From Beijerinckia sp. 28-YEA-48 (lineage in GTDB: Bacteria > Pseudomonadota > Alphaproteobacteria > Rhizobiales > Beijerinckiaceae), in assembly GCF_900104955.1 (NCBI RefSeq), contig NZ_FNSI01000001.1, positions 4,994,001 through 5,058,000 on the forward strand: a stretch of DNA of 64,000 bases, written 5' to 3'. This document shows positions 43,386-51,817 of this stretch, piece by piece (the stretch's first letter is position 1; each line of letters opens with the position of its first letter). A program made the translations under genes and the position numbers. The notes beneath the pieces are model-generated. The model was not told the DNA's origin, did not search any database, and was given only the letters and a program-made list of their open reading frames with translations.

Positions 43386-43734
43386 ATGCGGGAAAGATCT
43401 CGTCGAGCCGTTCGGCCGGGCGGCAGACGCGCGCGCCTTTCGCCGTGACCACCACCGGACGCTCCATCAGGATCGGATGCGCACCGAGCGCATCGAGAAG
43501 CTGTGCGTCGGTGAGATCGGGATTGTCGAGACCGAGATCGTCATAGGGCGTGCCTTTGCGGCGCAGGATGTCGCGCGGAGTCATGCCGAGCTGTTTCAGC
43601 AACGCCTGCATCTGCATGCGGCTTGGCGGCGTCACCAGATATTCGATCACCTGTGGCTCGACGCCGGTTTCGCGGATGCGTGCCAGAACGGTGCGGGACG
43701 TCCCGCATTTCGGATTGTGATAGATCGTAGTCAT
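43384..43734 (-). CDS. arsC: Arsenate reductase, glutaredoxin-dependent
   Basis: A 116-residue ArsC of the E. coli plasmid type. It starts MTTIYHNPKCGTSRTVLARIRE with the catalytic Cys10 and anion-binding loop. VIEYLVTPPSRMQMQALLKQLGM and HPILMERPVVVTAKGARVCRP, the latter with the conserved active-site Arg, follow. Reduces arsenate to arsenite with glutathione and glutaredoxin. No arsR, arsB or acr3 is adjacent, so it may also act in general thiol chemistry. It converges on ftsH across the ftsH terminator. Confidence 0.93.
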   Translation of the reverse strand: MTTIYHNPKCGTSRTVLARIRETGVEPQVIEYLVTPPSRMQMQALLKQLGMTPRDILRRKGTPYDDLGLDNPDLTDAQLLDALGAHPILMERPVVVTAKGARVCRPAERLDEIFPA

Positions 43735-43868
43735 TGATTTTCCTCGATTCCCTGGCCAGCCGATGGCGTGTTGTTGGTATAAGTGATTGCGGGGAAGCGT
43801 TAAATACGTTGAATTTTAAGGAAAGACTCCGACATTACGCGACGTTACAGTGATATAGCATCCTGCTT

Positions 43869-43924
43869 GGCACGCTTGGCCGGGCACGTTTGGATAGCTA
43901 CGTTTGGGCGGGCACGTTTGGTGC
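43869..43924. repeat. Four tandem 14-bp repeats in the glmM leader
   Basis: Units, in order: GGCACGCTTGGCCG, GGCACGTTTGGATA, GCTACGTTTGGGCG, GGCACGTTTGGTGC. The core ACGTTTGG is constant in three and ACGCTTGG in one. Period is exactly 14 and the array ends 18 bases before the glmM ATG, overlapping the probable 5' untranslated region. Confidence 0.8.
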
Positions 43925-43942
43925 CTGAAGCGGAAGTTTTTG

Positions 43943-45307
43943 ATGGCAGTAGCACGCAAATATTTTGGCACCGATGGCATTCGCGGTCGCGCCAACAGCA
44001 TGATTACGCCCGATCTCGCTTTGCGCGTGGGGCAGGCTGTCGGCCTAGTGTTCCAGCGCGGCGAACACCGTCATCGGGTCGTGATCGGCAAAGATACGCG
44101 GCTGTCAGGCTATATGATCGAATACGCTTTGGTCGCGGGCCTCACCTCCGTCGGCATGGACGTGCTGCTGCTTGGCCCGATGCCAACGCCGGCCGTCGCT
44201 ATGCTGACGCGCTCGATGCGCGCCGACATCGGCGTGATGATCTCGGCTTCGCACAATCCGTTCGAGGACAACGGCATCAAGCTCTTTGGCCCGGATGGCT
44301 ACAAACTGTCCGATGATGTCGAGCGGCATATCGAAACGCTGATCGACAGCGACATGTCGGCGCAACTGTCGAAGTCGCTCGATCTTGGTCGCGCCAAACG
44401 CGTTGACGATGTGCGGGCACGCTATATTGAAGCGGCGAAATTGACGCTGCCGCGCAATCTATCGCTTGATGGTTTGCGCATCGTGCTCGATTGCGCCCAT
44501 GGCGCTGCTTATCGCGTGGCGCCGGAAGCCCTGTGGGAGTTGGGCGCCGAGGTCATTCCGATCGGCGTCGATCCCGATGGCATGAATATCAATCGCGAGG
44601 TCGGTTCGACCGCGCCTGAGGCGTTGATCCGCAAGGTGCGCGAAGTGCGCGCCGATCTTGGTATCGCGCTTGATGGTGACGCCGATCGTGTGCTGATCGT
44701 CGACGAACATGGTCATCCGGTGAACGGCGATCAGCTGATGGCGGTTGTTGCGCAGAGCTGGAAGGAAGATGGCCGGCTCAGCAAGCCGGGCATTGTCGCG
44801 ACGGTGATGTCCAATCTGGCGCTGGAGCGCTATCTGGCGTCCATCGGCCTGTCGATGGCGCGTACCGCGGTCGGTGATCGCTACGTGCTCGAACATATGC
44901 GCGAGCATGGCTTCAACCTGGGCGGCGAACAGTCGGGTCATATCATCCTGTCGGATTATTCAACGACAGGCGATGGCCTCGTCTCGGCCCTGCAGGTTTT
45001 GGCGGTGGTGCAGCGGCGTCAGCGCCCGGTGAGCGAAGTCTGTCACCTGTTCGATCCGCTGCCGCAGATTCTCAAGAATGTCCGCACGACACTGCGCGAT
45101 CCGCTGGGCGAAGATCGGGTGGTGCGGGCCATTGCCGATGGCGAAAGCAAGCTCGGCAAGAACGGTCGGCTGCTGATCCGTCCGTCCGGCACCGAGCCGG
45201 TGATCCGGGTGATGGGCGAGGGTGACGATCACGCCCTGGTCGAATCCGTGGTCGATTCGATCTGCGCCGCGATCGAAAGGCGAGGCGATAAACTCGCCGC
45301 TGAATGA
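43943..45307 (+). CDS. glmM: Phosphoglucosamine mutase
   Basis: Converts glucosamine-6-phosphate to glucosamine-1-phosphate for UDP-GlcNAc, hence peptidoglycan and LPS. The 454-residue protein starts [18 protein letters not shown]. The phosphoserine loop is [14 protein letters not shown] (Ser at about 102), the metal loop is [15 protein letters not shown], the sugar loop [19 protein letters not shown] and the phosphate loop [18 protein letters not shown] 43943 gives the canonical start; a longer in-frame version to 43904 runs into the tandem repeats. The ftsH-glmM neighbourhood is conserved in the order. Confidence 0.97.
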   Translation: MAVARKYFGTDGIRGRANSMITPDLALRVGQAVGLVFQRGEHRHRVVIGKDTRLSGYMIEYALVAGLTSVGMDVLLLGPMPTPAVAMLTRSMRADIGVMISASHNPFEDNGIKLFGPDGYKLSDDVERHIETLIDSDMSAQLSKSLDLGRAKRVDDVRARYIEAAKLTLPRNLSLDGLRIVLDCAHGAAYRVAPEALWELGAEVIPIGVDPDGMNINREVGSTAPEALIRKVREVRADLGIALDGDADRVLIVDEHGHPVNGDQLMAVVAQSWKEDGRLSKPGIVATVMSNLALERYLASIGLSMARTAVGDRYVLEHMREHGFNLGGEQSGHIILSDYSTTGDGLVSALQVLAVVQRRQRPVSEVCHLFDPLPQILKNVRTTLRDPLGEDRVVRAIADGESKLGKNGRLLIRPSGTEPVIRVMGEGDDHALVESVVDSICAAIERRGDKLAAE

Positions 45308-45376
45308 CCCATTCGGGCTCACTTTAGCTACTGATTTTATTCAGCTTTTTATCAATATTAAGGTTAAGTCTTAGGG

Positions 45377-45391
45377 TTAAGTCCCCATTAA
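45377..45391. promoter_or_regulatory. CtrA-like box before first porin gene
   Basis: TTAA-GTCCCCA-TTAA, the TTAA-N7-TTAA(C) form of CtrA sites. It sits in a cluster of four TTAA half-sites with a direct repeat GGTTAAGTC (45362 and 45375), about 80 bases before the ATG. Confidence 0.55.
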
Positions 45392-45470
45392 CCGGAATCG
45401 TTGATGATCCCGCTCGTTGAACTTTGCGTGCGCGCCGTTGGGCAGTGCGGCAAAACGAGAGGATCGAGTC

Positions 45471-46379
45471 ATGGGCGTTTCTAGGGCCCTCATTGTTGCC
45501 GCAGCTTCCCTTGCGTGTCTGACGACGGCGGGTGCAGCCGATTTGCTGCCGCCGCCGCCGATGATCAGCAGCCCCGCTGTCATGGCGGTTCAGGATTTCT
45601 CCGGCTGGTATTTACGCGGCGATATCGGTGTTGGCCTGAATAACAAGGTCAACGCCCAGAACGTGCCCAACCCGCTGAGTCAGGGCGGCCCAGGGTTCAT
45701 CCCGACGGCCTATTCGCTCAACCCGGCGCAGGTGAGCGCGGCGACCTTCATCAAGTTCGGTATCGGCTATCAGATCAACAGCTGGTTCCGTACCGACATC
45801 ACGGCCGAATATCGCGCCAGCAGCTTCTCCACCCAGGATGAGCTGTCGTGGAACAACGGCGCGCAATTCTATGTGCTGCGCAACTTCTATCGCGGCAACA
45901 CGGCGAGCTTCGTTGGCCTGTTGAACGGCTATGTCGATCTCGGCACCTGGTATGGCATCACGCCTTACGTCGGCGCTGGTGTCGGTTTCGCCAGCAACAC
46001 GATGCACGGCGTCACCGATAACGGCTACAGCAATCTGTACGCCGGGCCCGGCGCCTTCGCCTCGTCGCCGACAGGCGGCTATTACGCTTCCAAGACGACC
46101 AGCAGCTTCGCTTGGGCGCTCATGGCCGGTCTGAGCTACAACGTCACGTCGAACCTGAAGATCGATTTCGGCTATCGCTATCTGAACTACGGCAAGTCTT
46201 CGGCCGGCGCTCCGAATTGCTTCAACGGTGGTCCGGGCACCAGTGCCTGCGACAATGTTCTGCAGTTCTCGCGTGCTGGTTCGCATGACTTCTCGATCGG
46301 TCTGCGCTGGATGCTCGCCGACTACGCGCCGCCGATCATGGCGCCGCCGCCGCCGATGCCGCTGGTTCGCAAGTACTGA
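45471..46379 (+). CDS. Outer-membrane beta-barrel protein (Omp25/Omp31-like), first
   Basis: A 302-residue precursor with signal peptide MGVSRALIVAAASLACLTTAGA and mature start ADLLPPPP, typical of rhizobial Omp25/RopB porins. Repeated amphipathic strands end in aromatic residues: FSGWYLRGDIGVGLN, YVDLGTWYGITPYVGAGVGFA, SFAWALMAGLSYNVTSNLKIDFGYRYLNYG and the terminal HDFSIGLRWML. The last strand is followed by a Pro-rich tail ending VRKY. AGAGGA precedes ATG 45471. Probable eight-stranded barrel; a structural role or small porin is inferred. Confidence 0.9.
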   Translation: MGVSRALIVAAASLACLTTAGAADLLPPPPMISSPAVMAVQDFSGWYLRGDIGVGLNNKVNAQNVPNPLSQGGPGFIPTAYSLNPAQVSAATFIKFGIGYQINSWFRTDITAEYRASSFSTQDELSWNNGAQFYVLRNFYRGNTASFVGLLNGYVDLGTWYGITPYVGAGVGFASNTMHGVTDNGYSNLYAGPGAFASSPTGGYYASKTTSSFAWALMAGLSYNVTSNLKIDFGYRYLNYGKSSAGAPNCFNGGPGTSACDNVLQFSRAGSHDFSIGLRWMLADYAPPIMAPPPPMPLVRKY

Positions 46380-46401
46380 GTTCAGCAAAAGCATTCTTTG
46401 A

Positions 46402-46435
46402 GCAACGGCGCGGGTTTCCCGCGCCGTTTGCTTTT
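46402..46435 (+). terminator. Rho-independent terminator after first porin gene
   Basis: GCAACGGCGCGGG-TTT-CCCGCGCCGTTTGC followed by TTTT. It separates the two porin-like genes, which therefore have their own promoters. Confidence 0.92.
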
Positions 46436-46482
46436 GGCGGGCCAGGTATTTTTGCAGTGTCAAGTTGAAAGCCGCTTTATGC

Positions 46483-46497
46483 TTAAGGGGAGATTAA
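46483..46497. promoter_or_regulatory. CtrA-like box before second porin gene
   Basis: TTAA-GGGGAGA-TTAA, again TTAA-N7-TTAA, 70 bases before the second porin ATG. The spacing matches the first porin gene. Confidence 0.55.
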
Positions 46498-46567
46498 GCA
46501 ATGGCTGCGATGCTTTCCGCATCAACGTCTGGCGAGGCATCGACCAGACAGCGGAAGGAATGTTCGA

Positions 46568-47509
46568 ATGATGCGCTTGGGGGCATTGACTGCGGCGGCT
46601 CTGGCCGGGTTGAGCGCGACCGCATTCGCGGCTGATATGGATCTTCCCACCGCCTATCCATCTTATCCGACGCTCCAACAGGAAGTGCCGATGGAGCTTG
46701 GTACGGGGTGGTATCTGCGCGGTGACGCGGCGTTCACGCGCGAGATGACTCCGCAGCTTTTCGGCGCGCCGGGCGCCATAGGTACGGCTGCGCCACAGAA
46801 CTCGCAATTGCTCAATGTCGGCGGAACGAAGAACGGTTGGTCTCTCGGTCTGGGCTTCGGTTATCAGTTCAACAACTGGATCCGCGCGGATGTTACCTAT
46901 GATTATCGCAATATGATCAGGGCGGACGCCAATTCAGGACAATTCAACTGCCCCTCTAGCACAGGGCCTTTCGATCGGTTGAACCCCGATGGCAGCACCA
47001 CGCCTCTCGGCGTGTTCGTTCAAAATAATAAATGTACGGCCGCTCAGAAAGCCACTCTGACGCGCTCGGTCTTTCTCGCGAACGTTTATATCGATCTCGG
47101 CACTTTTGCTGGTTTGACGCCTTACGTCGGCGCGGGTGCTGGCTTTTCTTACGGCAATACATCGGCCAGCTATAATTGGTACAATGCATCGGATGGCAGC
47201 GTTTATGGCCCAACTCTGACGTTCCCGAGTGGCTATCCGCCGACCCTCTACGCTTTCGACAATCTCGGCAGACCTATTGCGGCAACCCCAATCAACTATG
47301 GCGTGCAGAATCGCGCGCAAGTGTCCAGCGGCGGTTCATATGCCTTCGCCTGGGCGTTGATGGCCGGCTTCGCGTATCAGCTGACGGATCGCGCCAAGAT
47401 CGATATCGGCTATCGCTATCTCAACATGGGCAATACGTCGAAGACGCCGGGATCGAAGGCGCTGACCTCCAACGAGGTGCGTGTCGGCTTTCGCTACGCC
47501 ATCGACTGA
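46568..47509 (+). CDS. Outer-membrane beta-barrel protein (Omp25/Omp31-like), second
   Basis: A 313-residue paralogue of the first porin gene. Signal MMRLGALTAAALAGLSATAFA, mature AADMDLPTAYPSYPTL. Shared strands: GTGWYLRGDAAFTRE, NVYIDLGTFAGLTPYVGAGAGFSYG and YAFAWALMAGFAYQLTDRAKIDIGYRYLNMG, ending VRVGFRYAID with a terminal-strand pattern (C-terminal aromatic then Asp). It lacks the Pro-rich tail and has a longer Asn/Ser/Tyr-rich extracellular loop. AAGGAA precedes the ATG. Confidence 0.88.
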   Translation: MMRLGALTAAALAGLSATAFAADMDLPTAYPSYPTLQQEVPMELGTGWYLRGDAAFTREMTPQLFGAPGAIGTAAPQNSQLLNVGGTKNGWSLGLGFGYQFNNWIRADVTYDYRNMIRADANSGQFNCPSSTGPFDRLNPDGSTTPLGVFVQNNKCTAAQKATLTRSVFLANVYIDLGTFAGLTPYVGAGAGFSYGNTSASYNWYNASDGSVYGPTLTFPSGYPPTLYAFDNLGRPIAATPINYGVQNRAQVSSGGSYAFAWALMAGFAYQLTDRAKIDIGYRYLNMGNTSKTPGSKALTSNEVRVGFRYAID

Positions 47510-47581
47510 GCCTGACGTCGCCGCATCATCTTGCTTTGTCACTGCCGATCAGCCACGTTCCACCCTAGGTGGAGCGTGGCG

Positions 47582-48103
47582 ATGCGTTTTAGCGGTGTGA
47601 TTCTGGCGTGTGTTTTCGTGAGCGGATGCCAGTCGACATCGTCGACCGCGCCGCCTGTTCGCTTCGATGCACAGGCGGCGCAGTTCATCCACGAAAAAGG
47701 TCCTCACCGCATCGAGGGCCAGGCGCTGTTCATCACCCGTGATGGCACACCCCATCAACTGACCGGGGAGACGGTCCGGCTTGTGCCGGCGACGTCCTAT
47801 GCGGTGGCGCGGTTCCGGGCGTTCTATCGCGGGCGGTCTTCGATCCCGGCCATGTGGATCCCGTCGGTCGATGCTGACCGGACCTATGCCTCGTACACAC
47901 GCACGACCCGGGCCAGGGCAGGCGGTGTCTTCTCTTTCGATCATGTGGCGCCCGGCACCTATTTCGTCACGGCGCAGAAGATCTACACGGCCAAGGGCTC
48001 CTTTACGCCCGAGGGCGCGACGATGTACGAGACGGTCAGGGTCAGTCCGGATCAGCCGGCTGTCGCTGTCACCCTCGTTGGACGTGAGGAAGGCCGCTTT
48101 TGA
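47582..48103 (+). CDS. Putative lipoprotein of unknown function
   Basis: A 173-residue precursor with lipobox VSGC, so Cys16 would be lipidated. The C-terminal two thirds (HRIEGQALFITRDGTPHQLTGETVRLVP, then ARAGGVFSFDHVAPGTYFVTAQ) resembles a transthyretin-like or carboxypeptidase-regulatory beta-sandwich. I do not recognise a family name. ATG 47582 has GGTGGAG upstream. Its TGA stop overlaps the TTG start of the mutT-like gene, so the two are coupled. Confidence 0.75.
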   Translation: MRFSGVILACVFVSGCQSTSSTAPPVRFDAQAAQFIHEKGPHRIEGQALFITRDGTPHQLTGETVRLVPATSYAVARFRAFYRGRSSIPAMWIPSVDADRTYASYTRTTRARAGGVFSFDHVAPGTYFVTAQKIYTAKGSFTPEGATMYETVRVSPDQPAVAVTLVGREEGRF

Positions 48104-48507
48104 AAATTCTGCTCGTCGTTGCCGTTGCCCTGATCGATGCGGATGACCGCATTCTCATCGCGCAGCGCCCGGAAGGAAAACAGCTCGCCGGCCTGTGGGA
48201 ATTTCCGGGCGGCAAGATCGACGCGGGCGAGCGGCCTGAGGCGGCGTTGATCCGCGAATTGCATGAAGAGCTGGATATCAGCGTCAAGGAAGATTGCCTG
48301 GCGCCGCTGACCTTCGCCAGCCACGCCTACGCGGACTTCCACCTGCTGATGCCGCTCTATATCTGCCGGCGTTGGGAGGGCTTCGTGCGACCGCGCGAGG
48401 GCCAGGCGATCAAATGGGTGCGCGCGGCGCAGTTGCGCGACTATCCGATGCCGCCAGCCGATGCGCCATTGATTCCGCCGTTGATCGATCTGCTCGGCTC
48501 CGGCTGA
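48100..48507 (+). CDS. mutT: 8-oxo-dGTP diphosphatase, MutT-like Nudix hydrolase, TTG start
   Basis: Hydrolyses 8-oxo-dGTP to keep it from DNA. The 135-residue product has IAQRPEGKQLAGLWEFPGGKIDAGERPEAALIRELHEELDI as consecutive blocks: a complete Nudix box G-x5-E-x7-REL-x-EE-x-D. WVRAAQLRDYPMPPADAPLI ends the fold. The TTG start at 48100 overlaps the preceding TGA (TTGA), with GAGGAAGG as ribosome-binding site. In many alphaproteobacteria mutT follows argJ; here it follows a lipoprotein. Confidence 0.9.
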   Translation: MKILLVVAVALIDADDRILIAQRPEGKQLAGLWEFPGGKIDAGERPEAALIRELHEELDISVKEDCLAPLTFASHAYADFHLLMPLYICRRWEGFVRPREGQAIKWVRAAQLRDYPMPPADAPLIPPLIDLLGSG

Positions 48508-48613
48508 TCGTCACAGGCCCATCATATGGCAGACCAGCCATGAAACTGGGTCCTTCCCTGCGCCCTATACAGCCTTTCGCCCGGGTTGTAGTCTTTCCAA
48601 CCCACTCTGGCGC

Positions 48614-49675
48614 ATGGGGGCTATGATGGCTGTTGAGAGCAAGGCATCGCGACGTGACATTCTGGGGGCGCTGGGTGCCGGTGTCGCCGCAAGTACATTA
48701 GCTTCCTCAACGAGTGCCATGGCGCAAGACGCGACGCCATTGAAGATCGTCGATTTTCACAATCACTTTATGAATACGTCGTGGAGTCTCAATACGCTGG
48801 CCAATGTGCCGACGGCAGCGCGCCCGACCTGGGAAGCGATCACGCGCAATCTGCAAAGCCCCGATGCCTTGCTGGCTTCGCTTGAGGGATCAGGTATTGC
48901 CGCGCGGGTGATCAACGCACCGACCGCTTTCATCGAAGATGCTGATGGCAATGTGCCGAAGGACGCGCAACAACGTATCAACGATCAGATGGCGGAACTG
49001 GTCGCCAAACATCCGGGCAAACTCTACGGTCTTGCCACGGTCAACGCTTTTGGTGGCGATGAATCTGCCCGCGAGCTGACGCGGGCGGTGCGCGAACTCG
49101 GCTTGCGCGGCGTGTTCGTCGAAAGCGCGCGCGGCGATCTGTTGCTCGGCGCCAAGGAATCGCGCCCCGTGCTGGCAACGGCCGCGTCGCTCGGTGTGCC
49201 AGTCTTCGTCCATCCGCAAACCGATGCCGCGCTTCACAAACGCTTCTCGGCGATCGGGCCCGTCGGCACGCGGCTGGCGCGCGGCACGATCAACAGCGCG
49301 GCGCTGATCTCGCTGCTTGAAAGCGGTACGTTTGATGAGACGCCAAATTTGCGCATCGTCGTGACTACATTGGCGCTGGGCGGCGTGTTGCTGGCTGGCG
49401 GGTTTGGCAATGGCCAAAACATTCGCAGTGACGCGCCGGAACTGGCCCGGCGCCATGTCTACGTCGATACGATGGGCATCAATCCGGTCGCCGTGCGCTG
49501 CGTGATCGATCTGCTCGGCGCCGATCACGTGTTGATGGGCACCGACTGGCCAATCGTGGTGGAGAAGGATGTGCCAGCGCGGCTGCAGAAAGCGTTCGTC
49601 CATGCCGGTCTCAACGCTGCTGAACAGCGGATGGTCGCTGGCGGCAATACCCTCAAACTGCTTGGGGTCGGTTGA
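48614..49675 (+). CDS. Amidohydrolase (ACMSD-like) family protein with Tat-type signal
   Basis: A 353-residue metal-dependent hydrolase or decarboxylase. The N-terminus (ASRRDILGALGAGVAASTLAS) carries a twin-arginine-like SRRDIL signal. The metal site is VDFHNHF (HxH); VFVHPQTDAAL and HVLMGTDWPIV (conserved Asp) follow. Such amidohydrolase-2 proteins decarboxylate or hydrolyse aromatic or lactone substrates. Starts at ATG 48614, 48623 or 48626 are possible. The substrate is unknown. It converges closely on the EVE gene (12 bases). Confidence 0.85.
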   Translation: MGAMMAVESKASRRDILGALGAGVAASTLASSTSAMAQDATPLKIVDFHNHFMNTSWSLNTLANVPTAARPTWEAITRNLQSPDALLASLEGSGIAARVINAPTAFIEDADGNVPKDAQQRINDQMAELVAKHPGKLYGLATVNAFGGDESARELTRAVRELGLRGVFVESARGDLLLGAKESRPVLATAASLGVPVFVHPQTDAALHKRFSAIGPVGTRLARGTINSAALISLLESGTFDETPNLRIVVTTLALGGVLLAGGFGNGQNIRSDAPELARRHVYVDTMGINPVAVRCVIDLLGADHVLMGTDWPIVVEKDVPARLQKAFVHAGLNAAEQRMVAGGNTLKLLGVG

Positions 49676-49687
49676 ATCTCACGCCTT

Positions 49688-50101
49688 TCAAAGTCCGCCC
49701 ATCTTGCAGACGAGTTTCCACTCGGCATCGGTGACCGGCTGCACTGACAGGCGGAACGAGGTGACGAGCGACATCTTGGCCAGTGCCGGGGTCGTCTTCG
49801 CCTGTTCCAACGTCACCGGCGTTTTCAGCGGCTTCACCGCCTTGAAATCGACCATGCCGAACTTGCCGGTCTTGTCGCTCGGGTCGGGATAATAGAGTTT
49901 CGACACTTCGACGATGCCGACGATCTCCTTGCCCTCGTTGGAGTGGTAGAAGAACACTTGCTCGCCGAGCTTCATCGCCATCAGATTGAGTTTGGCGGTG
50001 TGGTTGCGCACGCCATTCCACGGCGTGCCCTTCGCACCGGCCTCGACCTGCTGGTCCCAGGACCAGGCCGAAGGTTCGCTCTTGACCAGCCAATGTGCCA
50101 T
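49688..50101 (-). CDS. EVE domain-containing protein (thymocyte nuclear protein 1-like)
   Basis: A 137-residue EVE (PUA-superfamily) protein: MAHWLVKSEPSAWSWDQQVEAG, TPWNGVRNHTAKLNLMAMKLGEQVFFYHSNEGKEIVGIVEV in blocks, and LVTSFRLSVQPVTDAEWKLVCKMGGL. EVE domains bind modified bases in DNA or RNA; they occur in modification-dependent restriction and in RNA control. Here it is a stand-alone gene near gpsA and tsaD, its normal context in the order, so a housekeeping role is more likely than defence. Confidence 0.94.
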   Translation of the reverse strand: MAHWLVKSEPSAWSWDQQVEAGAKGTPWNGVRNHTAKLNLMAMKLGEQVFFYHSNEGKEIVGIVEVSKLYYPDPSDKTGKFGMVDFKAVKPLKTPVTLEQAKTTPALAKMSLVTSFRLSVQPVTDAEWKLVCKMGGL

Positions 50102-50182
50102 GACGTCTGTCTCTCCGAGAATTTTTTAAAACCCTACATCCATCGACCGTGCGAAGGAACCTTCGATCGGCCGCTGTCCACT

Positions 50183-51196
50183 CTAGGACGCTTCGCCGCG
50201 CTGCGGCCGCGTCATCAAAGTATCGACGGCGCCGTCGATGCTGAGCTGGCCGGCGAGAACCGCATCGACCGCCTGGGCGATCGGCATGTCGATCCCACGG
50301 CGGCGGGCGAGGTCGAGAATGCCGCTGGCGGTAAAGGCGCCTTCAGCCAATTTGCCAGCCTTGGCATCGGCGAGGGTGATGCCTTGGCCGAGTGCCACGC
50401 CGAGGGCGAAATTGCGCGATTGGGTGCTGCCGCAGGTCAACACCAGATCGCCGAGGCCGGAAAGGCCCATCAAGGTTTCGCTGCGGGCGCCGAAGGCGCG
50501 GCCAAAGCGCGACAGTTCGGCAAAGCCGCGCGCCACGAGCGCAGCGCCGGCGCTGGCGCCCAGGCCGCGTCCGGCGGCGATGCCGCAGGCGATAGCGAGC
50601 ACATTCTTGGCGGCGCCGCCGATCTCGACGCCTCTGAGATCGTCGGTGTGATAGAGCCGGAACGACGGCGTGGCGAGCGCCGCGCCGATATGCTGGGCGA
50701 GCCCACCGTCGCTGGCGGCGATCGTCACTGCTGTCGGCAGGCCGCGCGCCACGTCATGGGCGAAGCTCGGTCCCGACAGCACGGCCACCGGATATTGCGC
50801 CATGATCTCGCCGGCGATTTCGCTGACGAACATGTCGGTGCCGATCTCGATGCCCTTGGCGCAGAGAACGAGTGGCGTGGCGCTCTTGAGCACGGGCGCG
50901 AAGCTGCGCAGCACGTCACGCAGGCTCTGTGTCGGCACTACGGCGAGCACGAGATCGGCTGTAGCGATCGCCTGCATATCGCTGGTCGGCGTGACGGCCT
51001 TCTCAAGGCCGATGTCTGGCAGATGGCGCGTGTTGACGCGCGTCTTACGCAGCGCCTCGATCTGCGCGGCGTTGCGGCCCCACAGATCGACCGCATGGCC
51101 GGCGCGGGCTGCGACATTGGCGAGCGCGGTGCCCCAGGCACCAGCGCCGATCACGCCGACGCGGGCATAGCCCCGCGATGGCCTGCTGTCATTCAT
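50183..51196 (-). CDS. gpsA: Glycerol-3-phosphate dehydrogenase [NAD(P)+]
   Basis: Makes sn-glycerol-3-phosphate for phospholipids. The 337-residue protein has VGVIGAGAWGTALANVAARAGH (nucleotide site), LVLCAKGIEIGTDMFVSE, VLSGPSFAHDVARGLPTAVTIA and EIGGAAKNVLAIACGIAAG with the catalytic Lys. GLSGLGDLVLTCGSTQSRNFALGVALGQG is the C-terminal signature. Its start overlaps the stop of the PLD-like gene by four bases, so tsaD, the PLD-like gene and gpsA form an operon. Confidence 0.97.
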   Translation of the reverse strand: MNDSRPSRGYARVGVIGAGAWGTALANVAARAGHAVDLWGRNAAQIEALRKTRVNTRHLPDIGLEKAVTPTSDMQAIATADLVLAVVPTQSLRDVLRSFAPVLKSATPLVLCAKGIEIGTDMFVSEIAGEIMAQYPVAVLSGPSFAHDVARGLPTAVTIAASDGGLAQHIGAALATPSFRLYHTDDLRGVEIGGAAKNVLAIACGIAAGRGLGASAGAALVARGFAELSRFGRAFGARSETLMGLSGLGDLVLTCGSTQSRNFALGVALGQGITLADAKAGKLAEGAFTASGILDLARRRGIDMPIAQAVDAVLAGQLSIDGAVDTLMTRPQRGEAS

Positions 51197-51816
51197 GGCC
51201 GATCGTCTCCAAGGAAGCGCCGTGCTGTTGCCGGCGTGTCGCGGTTGAGCGGCGTATTGCCGGGGCGGGTCCAGAGATATTCAAACTCGCGGACGAAACT
51301 GGCGACGGCGTCGCGGCCTTCGATCAGCAAGAGATCATTGTCCTGATACTGGCCACCGCTGACCGAGAAATTAGCCGAGCCGGTGCGCAGGATGCGACTG
51401 TCCACGTGATAGGCCTTGAGATGCATCAGATCGTTGCCGCCGGTTTTGAGGCGGGCTTCGACACCGTTCTGGCCAACCAGCGACCAGAAGGCGGGATTGG
51501 CATCTGGCCGGCGCAGGGCCGGCTGGTCGGGATCGAAATAGAGCCGGACTTTGACGCCGCGCCGTGCCGCATCCGACAAAGCTTCGACGATGCTGCGATC
51601 GGTCAAGACATAGCCGGTGAAATCGATGGTCTGTCGGGCGCCGGCGAGAACAGCGCGATCGATCTCGCGCAGATTGTCGCGCGGGGCGTAGAAGATGCGC
51701 AGGCTCGCGGTGACGCGATCGACATCGAGTGGGCCACGCGCCCCGCCCGGCGTCAGGCCGAAGATGGCGAGGGCGAGAAGAACGGTTTTGATGCCTGAAT
51801 GCAGCGGACGCCGCAT
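51193..51816 (-). CDS. Phospholipase D-like domain protein
   Basis: A 207-residue protein with an N-terminal signal or anchor (SGIKTVLLALAIFGLTPGG). One HKD motif is visible: MHLKAYHVDSRILRTGSANFS, with His-x-Lys-x4-Asp and the GSANFS element. A single motif implies that a dimer forms the active site, as in Nuc-type endonucleases and some cardiolipin-hydrolysing proteins. ATG 51816 lies one base after the tsaD stop and its own stop overlaps gpsA. This position in the tsaD-gpsA pair is unusual. Confidence 0.85.
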   Translation of the reverse strand: MRRPLHSGIKTVLLALAIFGLTPGGARGPLDVDRVTASLRIFYAPRDNLREIDRAVLAGARQTIDFTGYVLTDRSIVEALSDAARRGVKVRLYFDPDQPALRRPDANPAFWSLVGQNGVEARLKTGGNDLMHLKAYHVDSRILRTGSANFSVSGGQYQDNDLLLIEGRDAVASFVREFEYLWTRPGNTPLNRDTPATARRFLGDDRP

Positions 51817-51817
51817 G

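Noticed and set aside
43869-43924. The 14-bp repeats considered as a CRISPR array
   Set aside because: Units are contiguous with no spacers and far too short; no cas genes are present.
49688-50101. EVE protein considered as part of a defence system
   Set aside because: Its neighbours are gpsA, tsaD and a PLD-like gene, the normal housekeeping context, with no restriction or nuclease partner of defence type.
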